Assembly (NCBI GenBank): GCA_021201315.1
Contig: JAJQFG010000039.1
Location: 1 to 52,597 of the forward strand
DNA: 52,597 nt
Direction: 5' to 3'
DNA from: Erysipelotrichaceae bacterium
Lineage (GTDB): Bacteria > Bacillota_I > Bacilli_A > Erysipelotrichales > Coprobacillaceae
In this document: positions 1-9,195 of the stretch, in pieces
Layout of the letters: every line of letters begins with the position of its first letter
How positions within the stretch are numbered: the stretch's first letter is position 1
Made by a program: the position numbers and the translations under genes
Notes under the pieces: model-generated
The model's database searches: none
What the model was told of the DNA's origin: nothing
What the model saw: only the letters and a program-made list of their open reading frames with translations

Positions 1-37
1 CATCTAATTTGATAATTAAAATCTTTGCAACCCCAAA

Positions 38-286
38 TTATTTTGAATTACCATATTTATAATGATAAATTCTACCAAGTTCAAAAGCCGATAAAACATG
101 CCCTATATCACAAGATTTTTGAAAATATTCGATGGCATTTATGATATTCTTATCACAGCCAATACCATCCTCATAACACCTTGCCAAATTAAACAAACCT
201 GTATCATCATTAAATGCAGCAGCTTGTTTATAAAGATCAAAAGCTTTATTTTCATCTTTTTCTAACCCACGGCCATATTCATACAT
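38..286 (-). CDS. Sel1-repeat protein, downstream fragment of a broken gene
   Basis: This 82-residue open frame has two to three Sel1 (TPR-like) repeats with the usual spacing (GRGLEKDENKAFDLYKQAA, CYEDGIGCDKNIINAIEYF). It is in the same frame as the Sel1 gene starting at 973 and is separated from it only by the stop at 368-370. The codons between 287 and 367 still encode Sel1-like sequence (KAHAYYQEASKQN, ALNNLGVMYEYGRG), so this is the tail of that gene rather than an independent gene. The ATG at 286 is internal to a repeat. The frame stops at 38; the sequence below 38 has no clear further repeat, but the window edge prevents a firm end. Confidence 0.5.
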   Translation of the reverse strand: MYEYGRGLEKDENKAFDLYKQAAAFNDDTGLFNLARCYEDGIGCDKNIINAIEYFQKSCDIGHVLSAFELGRIYHYKYGNSK

Positions 287-367
287 AACCCCAAGGTTAT
301 TGAGTGCTCTTACATTATTTTGCTTAGAAGCTTCTTGATAATAAGCATGTGCTTTTTTAAATCTATT

Positions 368-973
368 TCAGCCCCCAATACCACGACTATAACAATAAGC
401 AATATTACATTGAGCTTCACTATAACCATGGTCGGCAGATAATTGATATAATTCAATCGCTTTGATTAAATCTTGTTGAACGCCAAAACCACGCTCATAC
501 ATCAAGCCAAGCGTACACATTGCTTTATAATCATGAATATTACTAGCCTTATCTAATAATTCAAAGGCTTTATATTCATCTTGGACATATTGATTACTAC
601 CATAATAATAACATAAGCCAACATTTCTTAGCTTATCATTTGAGATAGTTTGTTCATTCAGTATATAACCTTTTGATAATAAGCAAAGATCCACGCCTAT
701 AATTTGATGATTTTCTTCAATATAATAATGTATTTGATTAAGATAAGGTGAATCTTCAAGATTAGGATAACTTGTTATTTTATATTGATCAACCATCAAA
801 TGATTAATAACTTTTTCAATATCTTCCTGACAATATAATGTTTTAACTTTCATTAACATACCATTGTCAAAACAAATCCAAACCATATCATCATATTGTT
901 TAACTATATGATCTATATAATATTGATTAAAAAATGGTTCATATAATTTTAAACGTTCTAATAATTGATTCAT
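368..973 (-). CDS. Sel1-repeat protein with paralogous N-terminal domain (truncated)
   Basis: The protein has 201 residues. Residues 1-115 are a domain shared with the larger neighbour upstream (MNQLLERLKLYEPFF against MNKLLERLKLYEPLF; both keep MKVKTLYCQE and HYYIEEN), followed by about two Sel1 repeats. Its ATG at 973 immediately follows the stop of the 998-residue paralogue at 974, so the genes are probably translationally coupled. It ends abruptly in a repeat (YCYSRGIGG). Reading one base differently after a run of five G gives the expected continuation GAEIDLKKA, so the stop looks like the product of an indel. Sel1 proteins are generally scaffolds for protein interaction; no partner is identifiable here. 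Confidence 0.7.
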   Translation of the reverse strand: MNQLLERLKLYEPFFNQYYIDHIVKQYDDMVWICFDNGMLMKVKTLYCQEDIEKVINHLMVDQYKITSYPNLEDSPYLNQIHYYIEENHQIIGVDLCLLSKGYILNEQTISNDKLRNVGLCYYYGSNQYVQDEYKAFELLDKASNIHDYKAMCTLGLMYERGFGVQQDLIKAIELYQLSADHGYSEAQCNIAYCYSRGIGG

Positions 974-3970
974 CTAATTATCCTTTTTCTTTGCGTGTCT
1001 TTTTTTCTTTTTATCAATTAATATTAATAGCTTATCAGCATCTTCCAAATGATTTTCTTGTGCCTTCTTAGCCCAATATTCTGCTTTATCTAAATCCACT
1101 TCACAACCATAACCTTTAAAATAAAAACGAGCCAAATTTAAATAAGCATGTTTATCTTCACCTTTAGCAGCATTATAGAATAATTCAAAAGCTTTTTTAT
1201 AGTTTTTTCTAACACCTTCACCATGTTGATAACAAACTCCTAAATTATTCATAGCCCCAGCATGGCCTCTTTTAGCCGCAATTTTATAATAATGGACTGC
1301 CTTTTTTATATTTTGATACTTTTCATCAGCTTCAAAATCATAAAGAACAGCTAAATTATAAGTTGCAGAAACATGACCTTTATCGCTAGCTATCTTAAAG
1401 TATTGAATTGCTTTTGGGGTGTTTTTTCGTACACCTTTGCCATTTTTATATAGATTAGCTAAAGCATAATAGCCACGAGAATAGCCTGCTTTTTTAGCAA
1501 TTATATAATATTGAGCAGCTTTTTTATAATTAATGCTGACACCTTTACCTATTTCATACATTGTTCCTATAGCAATACATGCATCTAAATTTTCTAATTC
1601 ATAAGATAAATGGTAATAATGCATAGCTTTCTTGTAATCACAATCGCCATTTATTCCATAATCATAAAAACGACCTACATTATATAAACCTCTAGATGAA
1701 TGCATATCAGCTGCTTTTTTAAAATAATCAAAAGCTATTTTAGTATCTTGTTTTACAACAATACCATCTTCATAACACAATGCTAAATTACATAAAGCTG
1801 GTGGATAATCGTATTCACAAGCTTGCTTATAAAGCTCAACCGCTCTTTCCTTATCCATTTCTCCACCTTGACCATACTCGCACATCATACCCAAATTATT
1901 CATAGCTCTTACATAGCCTTGTGCTGCACTCAGTTCATAATAATCTCTAGCTAAAGACTCATTAACTTCTAAACCTATACCTTGTTCAAAACAATAAGCC
2001 AAATTACATTGACCAACCTCATAGCCCAAATCAGCAGCTTGCTGATAATAACGGACTGCAATAACTTCATCTTGTTCAACACTTAATCCATTTTCATAAT
2101 ATAAACCTACATTACATAATGCACGTGGATAACGATATAATGCGGCTTGTTGATATAATTCAAAAGCTTTGTCATAGTCTGGGTCTTTTTTGTTTTCATA
2201 TAGTGAAGCTAAATTACAAATAGCTCTTAAATTCATTTGTTTAGCAGATAATTCATAATAATCTTGAGCTTTTTGTAAATCAATATCAACACCTATACCT
2301 AACTCATAACAATAACCAACATTACATTGTGCAACATCATATTGAAGATTAGCTGCTTTTAAATAATATTCAAAAGCTTTCTTTTCATCTTTTTCTACAC
2401 CAATACCATTTTCATAACAATAACCAACATTACAAATACCAGGTTCATAATCTTGATCACATGCTTCTTTATAATAACTAAAAGCTTTCTTTTCATCCTT
2501 TAAGATACCTCGACCTGTTTCATAACAATAACCTAAATTGGTAGTTGCATGAAGATAGCCTAATTGATGAGCTTTTTGAAAACAATTAAAAGCTTTTTGT
2601 AAGTCTATTTCTACACCGATACCCTCTTCATAATAATTACCTAATTGACAAATAGCTGTAGGATCCAGTAAATTTGCAGCTTTTTGAGTATATGAAAAAG
2701 CAGCTGATTCATCTTTTGTAACACCATAACCATTTTCTAAATGGTAGGCATATTTACACATGGCTGGTGGAAAATCTAAATCAGCACTACGTTTTAAATA
2801 TTCCATCGCTAGCTCCATATTTTCATCTTCTAAAAAGCTACTATATGCTAATAAACCTCGTGGGTGATTTTGTTTGGCAGCTAATAAATAAAGCTCTTTA
2901 GCCTTTTCTAAATCTTGTTCAACACCAATACCTGCTTCATAACAATAAGCCAAATAACAATGTGCTGATGAATAGTTTTGATTAGAAGCCTCTTGATAAT
3001 AAAATACAGCCATTTCCTCATTTTTATCCACACCAATACCAGCTTCATAATAATAACCCACTTGTAACTGAGCAATATCTAAACCCTCATCAGCTGCCTC
3101 ACAATACCAGGAAAAAGCCTGATTCATATCTTTTTCTACACCAATCCCCATTTCATAACAATAACCAACATTATATTTAGCTTGTAAAAAACCACCATCA
3201 GCAGCCTGCTTATAATAATACATAGCCTTCATTTCATCTTTGTCAATACCACGACCAAAACAATAACATTCACCCATATAATATAATGCACGTGGTAATT
3301 CAGCCATAGAAGCAATTTCAAAATACTCAAAAGCACTATTCTCATCCATTTCCATACCTATGCCTTCATAAGCACAATAGGCATAATTACAAGCAGCTAA
3401 CTCGTCACCATGATCAGCAGCCTCCAAATACAACTCTACAGCTTTGACTTTATCTTCCTTTACACCTAAACCAATTTCATACATATAGCCAAGTGAACAC
3501 ATGGCTCTATAATGATGATTAAGTGCAGCTTTTTCAATCAATTCAAAAGCACGATATTCATCTTGAACATAACCATCCTCGCCATTAAGATATGCTAATC
3601 CTAATTTTAACTGATCATCCATAAGTAAAGGTTCTTCTTCATCAACTAATTCACTTACTTCGCTAAGCAAACATACATCAACACCTTTACAAGATTCATT
3701 TTCCTCAATATAATAATGTTCCTCTTGTAAATAGGGTGAAGAAGACAAATCAGGATAGGCATCATTATCATATTGACGCATCAAATGATAAATTGCACCT
3801 TCCACTTCATTTTCTTGGCAATACAAAGTTTTAACCTTCATCAAGGCTTCTTCATCATCACGGCATAAATAAACCCACGCCATGTCTTCATAATTTACTG
3901 CAATATAATCAACCTTCCAAACACCAAATAAAGGTTCATACAATTTTAAACGCTCTAATAACTTATTCAC
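974..3970 (-). CDS. large Sel1-repeat (tetratricopeptide-like) protein
   Basis: The protein has 998 residues: an N-terminal domain of about 115 residues with no recognised family, then roughly two dozen Sel1 repeats of about 36 residues with the recurrent pattern NxGYCYExGIGVExDxxKAxxYYxxAA, and a lysine-rich tail. No signal peptide or membrane segment is visible, so it is probably cytosolic. Repeats of this kind stack as alpha-alpha superhelices that bind other proteins. The start overlaps the stop of the membrane-protein gene upstream by 8 bases, indicating an operon with that gene and the DHH phosphoesterase. The partner is unknown; association with the membrane protein is an inference from coupling. 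Repeats are well conserved, suggesting recent expansion. Confidence 0.85.
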   Translation of the reverse strand: MNKLLERLKLYEPLFGVWKVDYIAVNYEDMAWVYLCRDDEEALMKVKTLYCQENEVEGAIYHLMRQYDNDAYPDLSSSPYLQEEHYYIEENESCKGVDVCLLSEVSELVDEEEPLLMDDQLKLGLAYLNGEDGYVQDEYRAFELIEKAALNHHYRAMCSLGYMYEIGLGVKEDKVKAVELYLEAADHGDELAACNYAYCAYEGIGMEMDENSAFEYFEIASMAELPRALYYMGECYCFGRGIDKDEMKAMYYYKQAADGGFLQAKYNVGYCYEMGIGVEKDMNQAFSWYCEAADEGLDIAQLQVGYYYEAGIGVDKNEEMAVFYYQEASNQNYSSAHCYLAYCYEAGIGVEQDLEKAKELYLLAAKQNHPRGLLAYSSFLEDENMELAMEYLKRSADLDFPPAMCKYAYHLENGYGVTKDESAAFSYTQKAANLLDPTAICQLGNYYEEGIGVEIDLQKAFNCFQKAHQLGYLHATTNLGYCYETGRGILKDEKKAFSYYKEACDQDYEPGICNVGYCYENGIGVEKDEKKAFEYYLKAANLQYDVAQCNVGYCYELGIGVDIDLQKAQDYYELSAKQMNLRAICNLASLYENKKDPDYDKAFELYQQAALYRYPRALCNVGLYYENGLSVEQDEVIAVRYYQQAADLGYEVGQCNLAYCFEQGIGLEVNESLARDYYELSAAQGYVRAMNNLGMMCEYGQGGEMDKERAVELYKQACEYDYPPALCNLALCYEDGIVVKQDTKIAFDYFKKAADMHSSRGLYNVGRFYDYGINGDCDYKKAMHYYHLSYELENLDACIAIGTMYEIGKGVSINYKKAAQYYIIAKKAGYSRGYYALANLYKNGKGVRKNTPKAIQYFKIASDKGHVSATYNLAVLYDFEADEKYQNIKKAVHYYKIAAKRGHAGAMNNLGVCYQHGEGVRKNYKKAFELFYNAAKGEDKHAYLNLARFYFKGYGCEVDLDKAEYWAKKAQENHLEDADKLLILIDKKKKRHAKKKDN

Positions 3971-5621
3971 TTAAAACCTCCAAGGTTAAGACATTTTGAG
4001 AATTTGTACCACTATCTGAATAATCCAAAGAGACACGATCACCACTTTGAATAAAAGGCAAATTATCATTTAAAGTAATCGCAGCTATAAAAATATCATC
4101 ATGATCTTCCAATTTAAAATAATAATAAGAAGTACCATCAACAACAACTTGTTGAATCGTTGAAATTGTACCTGTTAATGAAGCTGTTTCATAACTTACA
4201 TCTTCAATACCATTATCTATTAATAACTGATAATAATTTGATTCAGCAGTTGCTACACTTTCACCAACCGCTACAATTTGATAATTTTGTACATTAACAA
4301 ACGCATATTGTTTAACCAATCCTGCACTATCTTTCAAAGATAAGAAGTATGTCGGTTGTCCACCAGAATTAATGAGAATTGGAAAAGTTGCTTCATAACC
4401 TAAGTTTTGTACTTTACCTTCAGCTGATGACATAGCTGAATATTCTTCAGCACCACTAATCGCATAATAATTAGATTCTTTAGTACGCATATTGACAAGA
4501 ACAAAACCAACATTAGATTCATCACTAGATACAGAAGTTAATCCTGTATAAAGATAAACATCATCATTAAGTGCTAAATAATTATAACCATCTGTGGTTG
4601 TTAAAACACCCTTTTGCGAAATAATACTATTAATATAGCCATTACCATATTGACCCCAATTCGTTAATTGAGTTAATAATAATTCAGCAGGATAAACACG
4701 ATCCACCCAACTAGGCACTTCATCAATATCATAATACTGACTTTCACCACTACAGGCATTTACCAAAACAGCTCCTGTAATATCTTCTCCACCAAATAAA
4801 CCAATCTTATAACTAAAAACTGGTGCAATCCAATAAGGATCTCCATCATCATTAATTTCAAATGTTGGATCTTCAAACATCAATGTAGGATACTTCACTC
4901 TTAAATAACGATTAATATTTCTAAAAAACAAATCACTACGTGAATATTTCATGCCTGATTCTAATCTGACAACTTCACTTTCCTGAGAAACCATATTAAC
5001 ACGAATATAAGCAGGCAAGCCATCGCTTTGATTCGTAAACCATTTAATCAAATCACTATATGATATCGTTGTTACACGATAAGGATTATCATTATAATTA
5101 ATTTGAGAATATTCACTATCCACTTCAAATTGTGAAACATAATCCACAATTTCACCCATTTTACGATCGCCTAAACGCTCAGCACTATCTCTATCAACCA
5201 CAGGAATAGATGAATAACTTATATTTTCAAAATCACTATAAAAATCAGCATCAGTGTTCATATCTAATTGAGATTGATATTTAGAAGCATTAATAATAGG
5301 TGAACTGATAATGTATCCAACACCTAAATAAATACCTAAAATTAACGTTATAACACAACATACTTTAGAAATATTATCAAAACTTAAACTTATAAAACTC
5401 TTTAAAACAATAAAAATAATTAAACAAATACATAAAAATAATGTAAAACTAAATGATCGTAAATTTATCGGTAACAATGCCGAATATTCAATAATGATAA
5501 AAAATAATAATGTAATGATCAATGCTATTATTGTTCCCTTATTACTAGAAGGACTACTAGCTTTAAGATTATTAAAAAAACGATTCCAGGTTTCTATAAT
5601 TCTTTCTTTTATATTAAACAT
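3963..5621 (-). CDS. conserved multi-pass membrane protein with large extracytoplasmic domain
   Basis: The protein has 552 residues. Three hydrophobic segments lie at about 29-48, 56-74 and 85-107, then a soluble domain of about 440 residues contains conserved-looking blocks such as NPYRVTTISYSDLIKW, TTDGYNYLALNDDVYLYTG and VGFVLVNMRTKE. I recall similar large membrane proteins in Clostridia and Erysipelotrichia annotated only as hypothetical or CvpA/Tat-like, but cannot assign a function. The final 70 residues look like a small beta domain. The start overlaps the DHH gene stop by 8 bases and the end overlaps the Sel1 gene start by 8 bases, so all three are probably made from one transcript. 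Membrane localisation is well supported; role unknown. Confidence 0.7.
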   Translation of the reverse strand: MFNIKERIIETWNRFFNNLKASSPSSNKGTIIALIITLLFFIIIEYSALLPINLRSFSFTLFLCICLIIFIVLKSFISLSFDNISKVCCVITLILGIYLGVGYIISSPIINASKYQSQLDMNTDADFYSDFENISYSSIPVVDRDSAERLGDRKMGEIVDYVSQFEVDSEYSQINYNDNPYRVTTISYSDLIKWFTNQSDGLPAYIRVNMVSQESEVVRLESGMKYSRSDLFFRNINRYLRVKYPTLMFEDPTFEINDDGDPYWIAPVFSYKIGLFGGEDITGAVLVNACSGESQYYDIDEVPSWVDRVYPAELLLTQLTNWGQYGNGYINSIISQKGVLTTTDGYNYLALNDDVYLYTGLTSVSSDESNVGFVLVNMRTKESNYYAISGAEEYSAMSSAEGKVQNLGYEATFPILINSGGQPTYFLSLKDSAGLVKQYAFVNVQNYQIVAVGESVATAESNYYQLLIDNGIEDVSYETASLTGTISTIQQVVVDGTSYYYFKLEDHDDIFIAAITLNDNLPFIQSGDRVSLDYSDSGTNSQNVLTLEVLSE

Positions 5622-6540
5622 ATTCTTTTATCCCCTTCAATTCTTCAATCAAATCATTCAACTCATCCAATGTATTAAGCGTAGCACCACTCGCAAAGGC
5701 ATGACCACCACCATTAAAATGACTTGCTACAACATTAACAGGTACATGTCTACTTCTTAAACTTACACGAAAACAATCCTTTTCCTTATACTCAGTCACA
5801 GCCATCCATATCTCAAACTCTTTAAAATCCGCTAAAGTATTCACATAACTAGAGCCTTGCTCTCTTGTAATATTTAATGCTTTTAAATCATCATCACTCA
5901 AATAATAATAAGCAATCTTATCTACTTGATGATAATGATTATAGATATATTTATAAACATTAAAATCTGTCTTATCTTGCATATATAAAGGCTCATATAT
6001 TTCACTAATATTCACACCTTGTTCTAATAAATAAGCCGCTGCTTTAAAAGTATCTGAAGAAGTAGCACTATATAAAAAACGATTACTATCTCCAATGATT
6101 CCTAAATACAAAGCTTTAGCAGCTTCAACAGGTATATCTAAACAAGCATTTTGAAATAATAAAGCAATAATTTCACTACAAGAAGATGCATTCTCCACTT
6201 CTATATTGATATTTCCATAACTATCAACAATAATATGATGATCTATTTTAATAAGCGTATCACATAAAGATATATCGCCATCAATACGTTCTCTATTGGC
6301 AGTATCTACAACGATTCCTAAAGTCTTACCATCCTTTATATGTCCAGCATCGAATTTATCAAAATAATCTAATATATTACTCGTCATATCACCTTGTAAA
6401 ACAATATTTTTATCATTCATTTTTTTGAATACATAATAAAGTCCCAATTGACTACCAAAAGCATCTAAATCAGGATTAATATGACGATAAATAATGATTT
6501 GATCATAGTCATCTATTATATTAAAAATTTTTTCTAACAT
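5614..6540 (-). CDS. DHH/DHHA1 phosphoesterase, NrnA-like
   Basis: The protein has 308 residues, the usual size for NrnA-type bifunctional oligoribonuclease / pAp phosphatases. Visible motifs are an N-terminal RHINPDLDAFGSQ metal-binding block (residues 19-31), VVDTANRERID, the DHH triad at 100-102 and the DHHA1 substrate motif GGGHAFASGA near the C-terminus. Family knowledge: Mn-dependent hydrolysis of short RNA/DNA oligomers, pAp or cyclic-dinucleotide products in the cytosol. It is the first gene of the operon leading into the membrane protein and Sel1 genes. Which substrate is preferred cannot be told from sequence; a pGpG or c-di-AMP breakdown role is an alternative. Confidence 0.85.
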   Translation of the reverse strand: MLEKIFNIIDDYDQIIIYRHINPDLDAFGSQLGLYYVFKKMNDKNIVLQGDMTSNILDYFDKFDAGHIKDGKTLGIVVDTANRERIDGDISLCDTLIKIDHHIIVDSYGNINIEVENASSCSEIIALLFQNACLDIPVEAAKALYLGIIGDSNRFLYSATSSDTFKAAAYLLEQGVNISEIYEPLYMQDKTDFNVYKYIYNHYHQVDKIAYYYLSDDDLKALNITREQGSSYVNTLADFKEFEIWMAVTEYKEKDCFRVSLRSRHVPVNVVASHFNGGGHAFASGATLNTLDELNDLIEELKGIKEYV

Positions 6541-6620
6541 TTATATCACCACAATCATTATACGATAAACAAGTTCTAACATCAAACAAAAAGTATGATA
6601 CATTTATATTTTGCAAATTT

Positions 6621-6644
6621 AAAAAAGAAAGAATTATTCTTTCT
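6621..6644 (-). terminator. intrinsic terminator after SRPBCC gene
   Basis: A-rich/T-rich inverted repeat AAAGAAAGAA / TTCTTTCTTT followed, on the minus strand, by a T run. The right arm overlaps the stop codon region of the SRPBCC gene at 6634. Confidence 0.55.
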
Positions 6645-7029
6645 TTAAAGCATCATTTAAATCACTAAAATATTGTTTTACAATCTTATTAAAACCATTT
6701 TTCACAAACATTGTCTTCTTTTTCATTTCAAAGGCAGCTGTTATATGTAATTTCGTTGTACAATCATCCATAACGTCAAATTTTGCTAACCAATGACCAT
6801 CATACTCATCATTAGTAAAATTAAACTCAAAAACATCATTTTCTATTTTATTGATGATAATAATTGTAGTTTTTAATCCCTGATCATTTATTTCCTGATA
6901 ATGCTTATTATCAATAACTTGACTACTTTGTATATGATTTCGCCAAGATTGATCATTTAAATCAGTAACCAATTTCCATACATTTTCAATCTTATCATTT
7001 AGTTTTTCTTCATTATTGATTATAATCAT
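6634..7029 (-). CDS. SRPBCC (START/Bet v1-like) family protein
   Basis: The protein has 131 residues with the typical SRPBCC layout: an N-terminal beta strand and helix (NEEKLNDKIENVWKLVTDLNDQSWR), five to six strands ending in KLHITAAFEMKKK, and a long C-terminal helix (GFNKIVKQYFSDLNDALKK). The family forms a hydrophobic cavity for small ligands; members related to polyketide cyclase/AHSA1 are common in Firmicutes with no known role. The start at 7029 has a GGAGGG ribosome site 8 bases upstream. It is followed by its own terminator and separated from rubrerythrin by another, so it is likely monocistronic. Ligand unknown. Confidence 0.7.
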   Translation of the reverse strand: MIIINNEEKLNDKIENVWKLVTDLNDQSWRNHIQSSQVIDNKHYQEINDQGLKTTIIIINKIENDVFEFNFTNDEYDGHWLAKFDVMDDCTTKLHITAAFEMKKKTMFVKNGFNKIVKQYFSDLNDALKKE

Positions 7030-7089
7030 ATATCATACCCTCCATGCAATCATTATTGCACGCTAACAAATTTTTTTCAAGTATAAGAT

Positions 7090-7114
7090 ACAAAAAGAAC
7101 GGATAACCGTTCTT
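7090..7114 (-). terminator. intrinsic terminator after rubrerythrin gene
   Basis: Inverted repeat AAGAACGG-ATAA-CCGTTCTT (7095-7114) with a run of five T on the minus strand; its first arm contains the rubrerythrin stop codon region. Confidence 0.7.
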
Positions 7115-7757
7115 AATAATTTTCACACATACGTTCAAAATAAGCTTTTGGATAACCACATACTGGGCAATGATCAGGTGCTTCTTCACCTTCATAGACA
7201 AAACCACATTGACGACATTTCCAGCCTTTAGGTGCATCACCTTTATAAGTTGTTTCATTTTTATAATGTTCTAACAATCTCAAATAACGTGCTTCATGTG
7301 ATTTCTCTACAGCACCTACTAGTTCGAACTTTTGCGCTAATTCTTCAAAACCTTCTTCTCTTGCTTCCTTAGCCATTCTAACATACATATCAGTCCATTC
7401 TTCATTTTCACCAGCAGCTGCAGCTTCTAAGTTTTCAGCTGTTGAACCAATGCCATTGAATTCACTAAACCACATCTTAGCATGTTGTTTTTCTTGATTA
7501 GCTGTTTCTTCAAAAATAGCTGCGATTTGTTCAAATCCTTCTTCTCTTGCTTTTTGAGCAAAATAAGTATACTTGTTTCTTGCTTGAGATTCACCAGCAA
7601 ATGCTTCCATTAAATTCTTTTCTGTTTTTGTACCCGCATATTTTGTTTCTTTGATTTCCTCAAATTGATTTGCAGGAACATGACATTTTGGACATTTTTC
7701 AGGTGGATTATCACCTTCATATATATATCCACATACTTTACATTTCCATTTAGACAT
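7113..7757 (-). CDS. rubrerythrin with rubredoxin-like modules at both ends
   Basis: The protein has 214 residues. An N-terminal rubredoxin-like module carries CxxC pairs at C6/C9 and C22/C25; a four-helix di-iron ferritin-like domain follows with ligand motifs [25 protein letters not shown] and [12 protein letters not shown]; a second rubredoxin module ([22 protein letters not shown]) ends the protein. Rubrerythrins reduce hydrogen peroxide in the cytosol of anaerobes using electrons passed through the rubredoxin iron. Classical forms have only the C-terminal module and reverse forms only the N-terminal one (about 180-195 residues); this one has both. Start supported by a strong GGAGG site. 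It has its own terminator. Confidence 0.9.
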   Translation of the reverse strand: MSKWKCKVCGYIYEGDNPPEKCPKCHVPANQFEEIKETKYAGTKTEKNLMEAFAGESQARNKYTYFAQKAREEGFEQIAAIFEETANQEKQHAKMWFSEFNGIGSTAENLEAAAAGENEEWTDMYVRMAKEAREEGFEELAQKFELVGAVEKSHEARYLRLLEHYKNETTYKGDAPKGWKCRQCGFVYEGEEAPDHCPVCGYPKAYFERMCENY

Positions 7758-7852
7758 TTTTATTACCTCCTATTTTAAGTTATTATACAATAAGTATTAA
7801 AAAAAATAAAGAATGTTGCATTCAATATTTCAAGGGTTTATAATAAACGATG

Positions 7853-7975
7853 TTTATAAGAATATTTTTTGTAGTGACTTTTATAGCATTAACAATTCTT
7901 ATAAAAAATTAATAAAACGTTATATTCAAATGAAATGACAGTTTATATAAAAAATATTTTTTATATTGCCATTTC
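7853..7975. promoter_or_regulatory. two inverted repeats in the rubrerythrin-coaBC intergenic region
   Basis: The 251-base gap between two divergent genes holds a perfect 11-base inverted repeat (TTTATAAGAAT at 7853-7863, ATTCTTATAAA at 7895-7905). A second, longer palindromic stretch around 7930-7975 is centred on an ATAAAAAATATTTTTTAT core with outer arms GAAATG/CATTTC. No convincing -35/-10 pair could be fixed. These may be operators or AT-rich hairpins controlling either flanking gene. Confidence 0.35.
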
Positions 7976-8008
7976 TTTGAAATGGTTATTTTTATGAAAG
8001 GAAAAAAT

Positions 8009-9193
8009 ATGTCAAAAAGAATTATTATAGGAATAACTGGAAGTATTGCTGCTTTTAAAGCTGTACAATTGATAAGTGATCTCATAAAAATGGATTATAC
8101 GATTGATGTTTTAATGAGTGAAAGTGCAACAAAATTTATAACACCAATATGTATTCAATCATTAACTAAAAGGAAAGTTTATGTTGATACATTTGATGAA
8201 GAAAATCCAGCAATTATTACACATGTTGATATTGCTAATAAAGCTGACGCTTTTATGATTGTTCCTGCCAGTGCTCATACAATTGCTAAAGTAGCCCATG
8301 GATTAGCTGATAATATGTTAACATGTGCTTTTTTAGCAGCAACTTGTCCAAAGATTATCGCACCTGCAATGAATGTACATATGTTTCAAAATCCTATAAC
8401 TCAAAATAATATACAAATTCTAAAGAATATGGGTGTTTATTTTGTTGAGCCGCAAGAAGGATTATTAGCTTGTGGAGATATTGGGCAAGGGAAACTAGCA
8501 AGTGAAGAGGCTTTAATTGAAGCTTTAGAATATGTTTTATCACCAAAACCTTTATTAGGTAAAAAAGTTCTTGTATCAGCTGGACCAACGAGGGAAGATA
8601 TTGATCCTGTTAGATATATCACCAATCATTCTAGTGGTAAAATGGGCTATGCTCTTGCAAAAGCAGCCTATGATTTAGGTGCACAGGTTACACTTGTAAG
8701 TGGCCCTACTCATATATATAAGCCTTCTGGTGTAAAAGTGGTTGATGTTACAAGTGCTTCACAAATGTTTGATGCTATTACTGCAATTTCTAATGAACAG
8801 GATTATCTTATTCTTGCAGCAGCTGTTGGTGATTATCGTCCAAAATATGTAAGTAACGAAAAAATCAAAAAAGATGAAGATAATATGATTTTAGAGTTAG
8901 AAAAAAATAAGGACATTCTTTATTTTTTAGGACAACATAAAAAAGAAAATCAAGTATTATGTGGTTTTGCCATGGAAACCAATCATCTTATTGAAAATGC
9001 ACAAAATAAATTATCAAAAAAACATTGTGATATGATTGTAGCCAATAATCTTAAAGATGCAGGTGCAGGATTTGAAACTAATACAAATGTTGTGACTTTA
9101 ATTACTAAAAATCATATAGAAAGTTTAGATATGATGTCAAAAAAAGAATTAGCATTTAAAATATTAGAAAAATTAATGAAAGTTGAGGAATAA
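8009..9193 (+). CDS. coaBC: bifunctional phosphopantothenoylcysteine decarboxylase / phosphopantothenate-cysteine ligase
   Basis: The protein has 394 residues from the ATG at 8009, chosen over an in-frame ATG 27 bases upstream because an AAAGGA site lies 6 bases before it. The N-terminal flavin-dependent CoaC half shows GITGSIAAFKA, the PAMNVHMFQNP substrate motif and the ACGDIGQGKLA loop with the catalytic cysteine. The CoaB half begins at about residue 180 with VSAGPTREDIDPVRYITNHSSGKMG and ends in the dinucleotide-like nucleotide-binding fold. Together they turn 4'-phosphopantothenate plus cysteine into 4'-phosphopantetheine, steps 2 and 3 of CoA synthesis. Two bases separate it from coaX, the enzyme for step 1. 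Confidence 0.96.
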   Translation: MSKRIIIGITGSIAAFKAVQLISDLIKMDYTIDVLMSESATKFITPICIQSLTKRKVYVDTFDEENPAIITHVDIANKADAFMIVPASAHTIAKVAHGLADNMLTCAFLAATCPKIIAPAMNVHMFQNPITQNNIQILKNMGVYFVEPQEGLLACGDIGQGKLASEEALIEALEYVLSPKPLLGKKVLVSAGPTREDIDPVRYITNHSSGKMGYALAKAAYDLGAQVTLVSGPTHIYKPSGVKVVDVTSASQMFDAITAISNEQDYLILAAAVGDYRPKYVSNEKIKKDEDNMILELEKNKDILYFLGQHKKENQVLCGFAMETNHLIENAQNKLSKKHCDMIVANNLKDAGAGFETNTNVVTLITKNHIESLDMMSKKELAFKILEKLMKVEE

Positions 9194-9195
9194 AT

